64,000 nucleotides of DNA, from contig JAGLYV010000016.1 of NCBI GenBank assembly GCA_023131975.1, positions 20,842-84,841 on the forward strand, given 5' to 3'. This document shows positions 9,805 through 18,139 of the stretch, piece by piece. The translations under genes and the position numbers were made by a program. The notes below the pieces were generated by a model. The model was not told the DNA's origin, ran no database searches, and saw only the letters and a program-made list of their open reading frames with translations. The stretch comes from Candidatus Krumholzibacteriia bacterium. GTDB taxonomy: Bacteria; Krumholzibacteriota; Krumholzibacteriia; Krumholzibacteriales; Krumholzibacteriaceae. Positions within the stretch are counted from its first letter, which is position 1; every line of letters begins with the position of its first letter.

Positions 9805-10365
9805 TTAAAGACTGTAGGGTGGCATCGTGACCCAGATGGCTCTACACTTGGCATCACCGATATTCCTCATGGCATGAGGTTTATTCGATTTGTAATGAAT
9901 GCTGTCACCCTCTTTGAGGATGTGTTTCTCTTCGCCGATTATTATCTCCATCACACCCTTGGTCACCAGCGCGAACTCCTCCCCGTCGTGCGTACTCGTT
10001 TCTTCGGGACGGGCTATCCCGGGATCGAGTTCTACTTCGAGGAAAGAGATGACCGGACTCGGTAGATCCTTCGTCAACGAATGGTAAGTGGCGCCCCAGT
10101 CCACAAACTGCATCTTCTTTCTTTCGTTTTTAGTGACGACTGATATCTTCGAAACATTCTTCTTTTCCACAAAATACGCTACATCTGTTCCCATCGCCTC
10201 GGCGATCTTCGCCAGGGCACCGACGGTCGGAGAAGTCATGCCCCTCTCTATCTCGGAGACATGAGTCGCCGATACTTTTGCCTTTACTTCGATCTCCTTG
10301 AGAGTCAACCCCTTAGCCAGACGGTATTTCTTGATACGTGAACCTATTTCATTCTTGATGTCCAT
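9805..10365 (-). CDS. XRE-family transcriptional regulator with C-terminal cupin domain (paralog of neighbour)
   Basis: HTH_3 (IGSRIKKYRLAKGLTLKEIEVKAKVSATHVSEIERGMTSPTVGALAKIAEAM) plus cupin (STHDGEEFALVTKGVMEIIIGEEKHILKEGDSIHYKSNKPHAMRN). Confidence 0.92.
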   Translation of the reverse strand: MDIKNEIGSRIKKYRLAKGLTLKEIEVKAKVSATHVSEIERGMTSPTVGALAKIAEAMGTDVAYFVEKKNVSKISVVTKNERKKMQFVDWGATYHSLTKDLPSPVISFLEVELDPGIARPEETSTHDGEEFALVTKGVMEIIIGEEKHILKEGDSIHYKSNKPHAMRNIGDAKCRAIWVTMPPYSL

Positions 10366-10707
10366 CTGTCCCTCCCGGCCATTATAGCAAAACCCGTATC
10401 TCTATTATTTGCAAGCGAATCCATACAATACAATCGAATGACAGATTAATATAATCAATTAAAACTGAAAATCCAGTCTTTACATCAATTCGGAAGTGAG
10501 GAATCACGCATCAGCATCCAATAATATCAGATTTTTTTCTATATCTACAAGTTTGATTACCGAATCACCGTATCTCTGATGACTATTACAGAATCAGCTC
10601 CCCGGTGAGACACAATTATCGTAACCCTCAATAAATCTGGACGTTGGAGGCCTGCTTGGCTTATATTCACGGGAAGAGAGTCCCGGGGATGGTCGCAAAC
10701 ACCCCCG

Positions 10708-11790
10708 ATGGACCGTTTTTCACGAGACATGAGGTTATCGATGTTTTCTGACAACAGCAGAATCCTTGTGATCAGGTTCAGTTCCCTTGGTGATCTGGTG
10801 CTGATGCTTCCCATGCTCCGTGCTTTAAGAATGGAACATCCAACCTCCGTCATCGAAGTAGTTACAAAGGCCAGGTTCGGGGATCTTTTCAAGTCTGTGG
10901 CAGGCGTAGACAGGCTTCATCTGCTCAAAGAGGAAGATATTACGGGGCTGTCCCGAATGGTATCACTCCTTCGTCGACATAAGTATGATCTTCTGATCGA
11001 TGCTCACAACGTGATCAGGAGCCGAGCCCTGTCACTCATGCTGAGAGCGGACAGGAAAATCCGCCTCAGAAAAGAACATATGAAAAAGATCCTTCTCATA
11101 AAGGGCCGACGACCGATAGCAGAAGGCTTCACCTCCCAGATCGACAGGTATCTCGAGATCACAGATTCTATCGGGGTTCCCCGCCCCAATAGCCGGACTC
11201 TCCTTGAAACATCAGAAGAGACCCGATTGACCGTCAGCGAAAAACTCGACATAAATGGGCGCGGGGACAGAGATCTTGTCGCAATCGCTCCCGGGGCCAG
11301 ATGGGCGTCAAAAAGATGGCCCGAAGAATCATTCAACCAGGTCGCGAATAATCTTGCGGGAAGGGGATTCTGCGTCCTCCTCGTGGGAAACGGGGAAGAA
11401 CGTGAGCTTTGCGAAAGGATCAGGAACAACAACCCACACATCATCAATCTTGCCGGAAACTTGAAGATCCACGAGACAGCGGCCGCGCTGGAGATCTCCC
11501 GATGTCTTGTCACTAACGATTCGGCACCGATGCATCTTGCAGAAGCGGTCGACACCCCGGTTGTAGCGATCTTCGGACCGACTATCAGAGAATTCGGGTT
11601 CTCGCCACACCTCCCCCACTCCATCCTCGTCGACAACGCTATGGAGTGCAGGCCATGTTCCAGAAACGGATCGGTCTCCTGCCGCTTCGGCACGCTCGAA
11701 TGTCTGACGTCGATAGATAGTGAAAGGGTATTAGAATCGGTTGCGAAAATCCTGGATGATCTGCCAGGGAATATCCCCGGAGGAGAATAG
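10708..11790 (+). CDS. Glycosyltransferase family 9 / ADP-heptose:LPS heptosyltransferase-like (start may be 10741)
   Basis: RILVIRFSSLGDLVLMLPMLRALR N-terminus; VAIAPGARWASKRWPEESF; LVTNDSAPMHLAEAVDTPVVAIFGPT. Confidence 0.9.
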   Translation: MDRFSRDMRLSMFSDNSRILVIRFSSLGDLVLMLPMLRALRMEHPTSVIEVVTKARFGDLFKSVAGVDRLHLLKEEDITGLSRMVSLLRRHKYDLLIDAHNVIRSRALSLMLRADRKIRLRKEHMKKILLIKGRRPIAEGFTSQIDRYLEITDSIGVPRPNSRTLLETSEETRLTVSEKLDINGRGDRDLVAIAPGARWASKRWPEESFNQVANNLAGRGFCVLLVGNGEERELCERIRNNNPHIINLAGNLKIHETAAALEISRCLVTNDSAPMHLAEAVDTPVVAIFGPTIREFGFSPHLPHSILVDNAMECRPCSRNGSVSCRFGTLECLTSIDSERVLESVAKILDDLPGNIPGGE

Positions 11791-13122
11791 ATGAGACTGA
11801 GACTCTTTCTATATAATATTTTCCTCCCCGCTGCCTGGCTGATCGTAAGGCTGTTCTCGTTCTTCAACGCCAGGATCTCGAAAACAATCTCTGTGAGAAA
11901 AAGTATCCGCAAAAGGTGGCAAACGAAACTCGACAACACCGAATCACCCGAAATCACTATCTGGTTCCATGTTTCCTCTGTCGGCGAATTTCTTCAGGCT
12001 CGTCCTGTCATGGATCTTCTGGAAAAGAAATATGGAAATGCCCTGCGGATCGCAATCACATTCTATTCACCTTCCGGCCTTGAGTATTACAACAAGCATG
12101 ACCGGATGAGAAAAAACCCTTCCGTCCAGTTTGTAGATTATCTTCCATTTGACACACCGGGAAATGCTCGCTTCTGCCTGGATTCTCTCAGGCCTCAGTT
12201 GATAGTCTATGTAAAATACGATATCTGGCCGAATCTTTTAGCTGCAGCCGCTTCCAGAAATATTCCACAGGTACTTATTTCAGCTTCTGTCCCTCCCCGC
12301 TCGAAGAGGTTTTCGGGCATTCCCGGCTGGTTTATGAGAACGATGTTTTCGCGTCTGACTGCTATTGCCGCCGTTTCGGATAAAGAAGCCATAAAACTGA
12401 GAGATTTTGTCGGTGCCCTGACGGATATTTCATCAACAGGGGACATACGTTTTGACCAGGTCGTCCAAAGGATCGACAACCCGTCCTCTTCGATTCCAGC
12501 GGCCATTTCCGACGACGTCAGGAAACTGATCGTAGCCGGAAGCACATGGCCTGAGGACGAGGATATCGTCATTCCGGGTTTCTCCCGTCTGACAAAGATG
12601 TTCGACGATACGGCACTTGTCATCGTCCCTCACGAACCGACTCCTGACAGAGTCTCATCGATATCCGCCAGACTGGAACAGGCTGGTCTGTCCTCCTGTC
12701 TTCTGTCGGATTTCGATGGAATCAATTGGCCCGCTATTCAGGTCCTCATAGCCGACGGACTCGGTTACCTGGCAGAACTCTATGCGGCAGGATCCATAGC
12801 CTATGTAGGTGGCGCGTGTACGACAGGCGTCCATAATATCATGGAACCGGCTGTTTCCGGACTTCCCGTCCTTTTCGGCCCCAGACATCAAAACGCGTGG
12901 GAATCAAGAGACCTGATCCGAATCGGCGCGGCGTTCGAGGTGTCGGACTCTGACGAGTTCACCACTATCATCGGCAGGATGTTGTCGGACGACTCTATTC
13001 TCTGTTCGGCCGGACAGGATGCTGAGAATTATATCAGGTCGGGAACCGGCGGCGCGCTCCGGTGCGCGGAACTGATCGAGAGGCTGATCAAAGTCCTCCC
13101 CGATTCATCAGCACCTGAATAG
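11791..13122 (+). CDS. waaA: 3-deoxy-D-manno-octulosonic acid (Kdo) transferase
   Basis: WFHVSSVGEFLQARPVMDLL, LIVYVKYDIWPNLLAAAASRNIPQVLISA, VAGSTWPEDEDIVIPGF, YVGGACTTGVHNIMEPAVSGLPVLFGP. Confidence 0.93.
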   Translation: MRLRLFLYNIFLPAAWLIVRLFSFFNARISKTISVRKSIRKRWQTKLDNTESPEITIWFHVSSVGEFLQARPVMDLLEKKYGNALRIAITFYSPSGLEYYNKHDRMRKNPSVQFVDYLPFDTPGNARFCLDSLRPQLIVYVKYDIWPNLLAAAASRNIPQVLISASVPPRSKRFSGIPGWFMRTMFSRLTAIAAVSDKEAIKLRDFVGALTDISSTGDIRFDQVVQRIDNPSSSIPAAISDDVRKLIVAGSTWPEDEDIVIPGFSRLTKMFDDTALVIVPHEPTPDRVSSISARLEQAGLSSCLLSDFDGINWPAIQVLIADGLGYLAELYAAGSIAYVGGACTTGVHNIMEPAVSGLPVLFGPRHQNAWESRDLIRIGAAFEVSDSDEFTTIIGRMLSDDSILCSAGQDAENYIRSGTGGALRCAELIERLIKVLPDSSAPE

Positions 13123-14641
13123 TGCCCTTACGCTTTTTGCTCTGAGGATAGTATATGATCATGTCAGAGAATCCGTCACTGTTCAAATCACGGCTGTTCA
13201 ATTCACCGAACGCGGGAATATCTATCTTCACCGCCGGTTTTTTGGAAAACAGCCTGTCCTTGTCACCCGACACTCCCAGGTAGATCGAAAGTTCATCTTC
13301 ACCGGTGCCGAAAACAAAGTCCTTCCTCTTGTCCCCGTTGAAATCCCCGTTAAGGCTTATCGCCTGAACGTCGGTCTCACCGCTGAAATCGATCTTGAAC
13401 TTCACTTCCTTAGAAAAATCAGGCCTGTCCGAATAACGGTCATTCTCATTCAGAAGGAAAATATTGAAATTTATCGGGATCGATCTGGTAAGAAGAAACC
13501 TGATTATCGAAGTGATACTGATCTTGATGGATGGCAGGATCATATCCAGACGTCCATCTCCGTTGACATCTCTCAGGATAGTCGTTTCCGATGCCGATCC
13601 CTCGGATATGATCACCTGCTCCGGTTTTTTGGAATATCCGTTCTCTCCACCGTAATAAATATTTATAGCGCATCTGAAATTTGACAGCCCCTTTGATGAC
13701 TGTTTGGTCACGATGGCATCGGCATATCCATCGTTGTTCAGATCGTTAACGACTGTATTTGCGTGGGCGGTCCCTTCGATTTTTTCCTGTTGAGTCCTTA
13801 CATCGAACCTCACATCGACACTCGGTTCCTCCACAAAACAATTGTCCGGATTCCTGGTATAGACTATCACACGGTCTCCGCGTACAGCTATCAGATCGCG
13901 AAAACCATCTCCGTCGAAATCCAGCAACCTGGTCGCCGGAAAACGAAAACTTGCTCTCAGCCCTGTTATTTCCTCTCCCTCGGCGGCCTCCCTGCTCCCG
14001 TACATTCCAGTAGAGAGTTCCACCGCAAGCCTGGTTTCCCTCGAAAAATCACCGATGGAATCACGAGCGAAGATCGATAAGCCCTCAAATCCGAATATAG
14101 CTATCTCGTCTTTCCCATCATCATCCCAGTCTTTTACAAAATCGACGATGGGAATACTTCTCTTTGACGGAAACACCGTCAATCCCTTCGCGTCGAACAG
14201 TTTTTTCGGCTCGATATCAAAATCTTCACCGGAAAGACCGTAATACATGACCGCGCCAGGAGTCAGAAAACAGATCTCCTTCTTTGAGTCACCCGTAAGT
14301 TCACCTGTGTCTACTATTACAGCAAGAGTATCGATCTCCCATGACTGGTCCGCGGCGGTAGAAAACCCACCGTTCTCTTTCTGCCAGAAAATAGAGATCC
14401 ACCTCGTCTCGTCAGGTTCCAGTCCCTTTCGATGGACGGCCAGGATATCCTTCAATCCGTCCCCGTCCAGATCCTGCGTACGAATGTGAAGTAACTTGTC
14501 CGCCACGCTCAGCGTAGAGATACTGAACGGTCGATCTTCATCTCCTGACACATTCAGAGTTAAAAGAATACTCGCGAGGCAAAGAAAACCCGCGGTTATC
14601 ATTCCTCTCCCTATTTTTCTTTTCACGCGACACTTTGACAT
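13088..14641 (-). CDS. Exported FG-GAP/VCBS repeat protein
   Basis: At least seven DxDxDGxxD blades (DLDGDGLKDIL, DWDDDGKDEIAIF, DFDGDGFRDLI, DLNNDGYADAI, DVNGDGRLDMI, DFNGDKRKDFV, DLNSDGFSDMI). Start likely MSKCRVKRK at 14641; the track ORF start at 14767 would overlap the upstream permease. Confidence 0.85.
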   Translation of the reverse strand: MSKCRVKRKIGRGMITAGFLCLASILLTLNVSGDEDRPFSISTLSVADKLLHIRTQDLDGDGLKDILAVHRKGLEPDETRWISIFWQKENGGFSTAADQSWEIDTLAVIVDTGELTGDSKKEICFLTPGAVMYYGLSGEDFDIEPKKLFDAKGLTVFPSKRSIPIVDFVKDWDDDGKDEIAIFGFEGLSIFARDSIGDFSRETRLAVELSTGMYGSREAAEGEEITGLRASFRFPATRLLDFDGDGFRDLIAVRGDRVIVYTRNPDNCFVEEPSVDVRFDVRTQQEKIEGTAHANTVVNDLNNDGYADAIVTKQSSKGLSNFRCAINIYYGGENGYSKKPEQVIISEGSASETTILRDVNGDGRLDMILPSIKISITSIIRFLLTRSIPINFNIFLLNENDRYSDRPDFSKEVKFKIDFSGETDVQAISLNGDFNGDKRKDFVFGTGEDELSIYLGVSGDKDRLFSKKPAVKIDIPAFGELNSRDLNSDGFSDMIIYYPQSKKRKGTIQVLMNRGGL

Positions 14642-14661
14642 AGCAGCTCCTCGAAAACAGA

Positions 14662-15519
14662 CTAAAACGTGATTTCCTTTTTCTTCAGGACAACAATAGT
14701 TCCCGCCATCGATAGCCCCATCCAAATACCTGCACAGACAAGCGTCCTCAGAATAAGAGAATTCCACCCAAGCGCCAGGGGCAATCCTTTTGACATAAGT
14801 GTCATCTGTTCGAATGGCATGGACAGGCAGGTCGTCAGGAGAAAGGGGTTAACAACGGGGAATATCGATATCATCGTCATCACAAGTGACATACCGATAA
14901 CCATCGCAATAGCTCCACCCGGCCTGTTAAAGATCGCTGCGACAAAAGCCGAGACAGTTATAGTGGATAGCAGTGACCACCAGGTCAGAAAAGACACCAG
15001 GACGAACCGGAGCCCGAGACTTGAAGCAGAATGGACCAGATAATCCTTTTCCATCAGGTCGATATACCCCGCTTTCACCCACCCGAGCAATGTGATCACC
15101 GTGACCGCCAGAACAAAATGCGCGGTCACAGCGGCCATGACTGAGAGGATCTTTCCGAAATACCAACTTTCCCTTCCAACCGGCCTGACCCACACGGATT
15201 TTACCGTACCCATGGCGAATTCACCCGATATCCTGAAACAGGTCATCATAACGGCAAGAAAACTCACCAAGTTCACTATCCATCCTATCGACGACGACGC
15301 GAGATAGAATCCACTCGATACACCGATCCAGTCGCGGCTCGCGGCAAAATCGATGGAGAAGAACAACAGGATGGAGATCAGAATCGTCAGAACAGGCATG
15401 ATATACAAAGATTTCCTTTTTTTCGTCTTCATCCACTCGGCCGCGAACACTCTACTGACGTCACTCCTCATTCTTACCCTCCCCGGTAAGCCGGAAGAAA
15501 ATCTCTTCGAGAGTCTCAC
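14662..15519 (-). CDS. ABC transporter permease (ABC-2 type; start likely near 15471, MRSDVSRVF)
   Basis: Multi-TM ORF directly downstream of, and overlapping, an ABC ATPase; VSRVFAAEWMKTKKRKSLYIMPVLTILISILLFF. Confidence 0.85.
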   Translation of the reverse strand: MRLSKRFSSGLPGRVRMRSDVSRVFAAEWMKTKKRKSLYIMPVLTILISILLFFSIDFAASRDWIGVSSGFYLASSSIGWIVNLVSFLAVMMTCFRISGEFAMGTVKSVWVRPVGRESWYFGKILSVMAAVTAHFVLAVTVITLLGWVKAGYIDLMEKDYLVHSASSLGLRFVLVSFLTWWSLLSTITVSAFVAAIFNRPGGAIAMVIGMSLVMTMISIFPVVNPFLLTTCLSMPFEQMTLMSKGLPLALGWNSLILRTLVCAGIWMGLSMAGTIVVLKKKEITF

Positions 15520-16393
15520 GGTTTTCCATGACCTGTCTTACTTCTATCCCTGCCTCTACGAGCAGGGTGTTGATTGTGGCAGCAGGCATTCCAGGCGATA
15601 ACACACTCAACCGATCCCTGCCGGTCCTGTCCACACTTTCGATCCCTTCGATATTTCCGAGTATGGAAGCGGCCTTCAGGGAGTCACCACAGATTATATT
15701 TACTACAGCTTTCGGTCTCGACAACTCCTCCGTATCTCCCGATGCTACTATCTCTCCTTCGTTGATGATCGTCACATGATCACAGATCTGGTCCACTTCG
15801 TCCATCCTGTGCGATGACAGCATGATCACCCTGTCGCTGTCCCCGGCAAGCTGGGGAAGCAGACGCCTGATATCAGCAATACCGGCCGGATCGAGGCCGT
15901 TCGTCGGCTCGTCCAGTATCATCAGCTTTGGATCTCCTAGAAGACACGAAGCGATCCCGAGCCGTCTCTTCATCCCCCATGAATATTCACCGGTTTTCCG
16001 GTCGAGCGCACGGGCAAGGCCGACCATGTCCAGGAGGCTGTCGATTTCTTTCCCAGAATCAAGACCAGTCCATTTCGCGAAAACCTCAAGATTTTCCTTG
16101 CCGGTAAGATATGGGTAGAATGCAGGTGAATCGAACAATATTCCCAGGTTGCTCAGCGCCTCTCTCTTTTCCGTCCTTATATCACTGCCGCAGATACTGA
16201 CAGTTCCAGCGGACGCGCTGATCAATCCGGAGATGATTTTGAAAGTAGTAGTCTTTCCCGCCCCGTTAGGCCCGAGAAACCCGTATACTCCCGGACGTTC
16301 AAGCTGAAGATCAATACCCTTCAGTGCATGTACCTTCCCGAAATCCTTCTTCAGACCCTGAACTGATAGAACAACGTCTCTATCCCTGCTCAT
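15461..16393 (-). CDS. ABC transporter ATP-binding protein
   Basis: GFLGPNGAGKTTTFKIISGL Walker A; YSWGMKRRLGIASCLLGDPKLMILDEPTNGLDP; H-loop LSSHRMDEV. Confidence 0.95.
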   Translation of the reverse strand: MSRDRDVVLSVQGLKKDFGKVHALKGIDLQLERPGVYGFLGPNGAGKTTTFKIISGLISASAGTVSICGSDIRTEKREALSNLGILFDSPAFYPYLTGKENLEVFAKWTGLDSGKEIDSLLDMVGLARALDRKTGEYSWGMKRRLGIASCLLGDPKLMILDEPTNGLDPAGIADIRRLLPQLAGDSDRVIMLSSHRMDEVDQICDHVTIINEGEIVASGDTEELSRPKAVVNIICGDSLKAASILGNIEGIESVDRTGRDRLSVLSPGMPAATINTLLVEAGIEVRQVMENRETLEEIFFRLTGEGKNEE

Positions 16394-16394
16394 A

Positions 16395-18065
16395 TCAAAA
16401 CGACCTCCGCATTCTTAGAATAAACCTCGGATCGAATTCTTCAGCATCAAGATCCTGGGCCATATAAAATCCCAGGAAAGGAAGAAATGACTCGCCCGAA
16501 AAACCTATTCCCGCAGTCTTCTTCCAGTTGTCGAAAGGTTCATCCAGAAACCCGAAAGGTGATTCGACATTTTCCGCTCTAGTCACGAGACCTATGTCCG
16601 AAAACAGTAAAAGGTCCCACCTGCTGTATATCCATCTGAATACTGGCAGATCTGGTAGAGACTTTCTCAGCTCGACGCTCAGCAGGGCCATCCGGTCACC
16701 TCTGCCCTCCGGAAAAGGAACATCCGAAGCACCTCTGACACCGGCATACCCATTGAGTGACCGCGACAATTGTAAGGGTAACTCTGAAAATGAAGAAAAG
16801 ATCTTTGTTCTCAGATCAAACTTCATTCTCCACGGCAGGTAATTATACCTTCGAACATCTATATCAAACGCCGTATATGAAAAATCCCCCGGACCGTCCG
16901 CTATCCCCTTCTCGACCCACAGGTCGAGCAGCCAGGCATTCTCTCTCCAGGCTTCCTCGCCTCTCGTGTCAACAGTCAGCCTGGTGGAGATTGCCAGCCG
17001 GGTCCCGTCATCTATGGATGGATTCTCTCTGTATTTATCCCTCGGGAAAAGGATCGAAGAAATCGCGTGCGCTTCAAGAGATATGTCCTTCTGAAATGAG
17101 AGTCTCGTTTCCAGGGTCATCTTCTTTTCCGAACTTACTCTGACACCGATCTCGCCCCCCTGCTTTTCCCAGTAATCAAGAAAATCGTCTCCGGTCATCA
17201 AAGCGAAGAAGCTGTTTTCGATACCTGACAACATCCAGTCGTCGTTCGTGAAAGTCCTCTTGTACCCATGAAGAAGAAGTTCCACACTGCACCCGCGCAG
17301 CGGAACCGAGAACTCGGCATCGAAACCGATAAACCCCGTACTCTTCTCCATCAGTGAAGGGCTGATCCATGCCTGTCCCTTCACATACGGATCCTTGTGA
17401 AGATCGTTCTCCCTCTTGATGCCGAATCCTATCGGCGTATAGTCCGTTCTTCCCGTCTTGTCTCCACCCAGGGCGAATTTCGTCTTTACCGCCTTGGGAT
17501 CATCATAATCGGTGAAAAGGATTATTCCCTCTTCCTCGAATTTTTGCGCGTCGAGTCTACACTCGCAATCGTATCGTGTGATCCGTCCGGCTATATTTGC
17601 GGCATGGGAAAGAAAATCACCACTGTTTACCAGAGTGACTTCTCCTTCTATCCTCGAAGCTCCAGTCATGATGAGTCGGCCCTGAATGACCCAGACATCC
17701 CCCGACAGGACGGCGCCATCCTGAATATCCAGAGACCCCGAGATAACGACGACAGGCCCGACAATCGAATCTCCAGAGGACAACATATATCCGCCATAGA
17801 AGAACCGCGCGTCCTGCAGATCGAGGGCGGATGTCAACCTCTCATGAGAGATCTTTTCGATGTCAGCTTCTTCAGCCTGAAGTCCAGTGCTACAGACCAG
17901 CAAAACCGATAATAAAACCGTAAGAAAAATCCTTCTGTAAGACAATAGACCTTCAATCCTTGTGGCTGTATATATCCTGTTTACTATCTTCCATCTGTCG
18001 ATATATATTCTATACGCTCCCACCAGATCTTTTGTTCCCCCCAGCGTGAAGTATTCTATTCGCAT
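16395..18065 (-). CDS. Bactofilin-like N-terminal segment plus BamA/surface-antigen-like C-terminal beta-barrel protein
   Basis: GSLDIQDGAVLSGDVWVIQGRLIMTGASRIEGEVTLV resembles bactofilin beta-helix rungs; C-terminal NGYAGVRGASDVPFPEGRGDRMALLSVELRK...FILRMRRSF ends in an aromatic residue like outer-membrane barrels. Confidence 0.6.
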   Translation of the reverse strand: MRIEYFTLGGTKDLVGAYRIYIDRWKIVNRIYTATRIEGLLSYRRIFLTVLLSVLLVCSTGLQAEEADIEKISHERLTSALDLQDARFFYGGYMLSSGDSIVGPVVVISGSLDIQDGAVLSGDVWVIQGRLIMTGASRIEGEVTLVNSGDFLSHAANIAGRITRYDCECRLDAQKFEEEGIILFTDYDDPKAVKTKFALGGDKTGRTDYTPIGFGIKRENDLHKDPYVKGQAWISPSLMEKSTGFIGFDAEFSVPLRGCSVELLLHGYKRTFTNDDWMLSGIENSFFALMTGDDFLDYWEKQGGEIGVRVSSEKKMTLETRLSFQKDISLEAHAISSILFPRDKYRENPSIDDGTRLAISTRLTVDTRGEEAWRENAWLLDLWVEKGIADGPGDFSYTAFDIDVRRYNYLPWRMKFDLRTKIFSSFSELPLQLSRSLNGYAGVRGASDVPFPEGRGDRMALLSVELRKSLPDLPVFRWIYSRWDLLLFSDIGLVTRAENVESPFGFLDEPFDNWKKTAGIGFSGESFLPFLGFYMAQDLDAEEFDPRFILRMRRSF

Positions 18066-18139
18066 GACGGGCAGGTTTGCAACAGAATTGAATCTCTGGA
18101 ATCAATTATTCTGATGATCCCGCCGCATCTTTCCCGGAT

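Noticed and set aside
10557-10892. 111-aa minus-strand ORF in the divergent intergenic region
   Set aside because: Overlaps the start of the heptosyltransferase gene and has no recognisable features.
11004-11957. 317-aa minus-strand ORF
   Set aside because: Antisense to the heptosyltransferase-like gene, which has clear GT9 motifs; no recognisable motif in the shadow.
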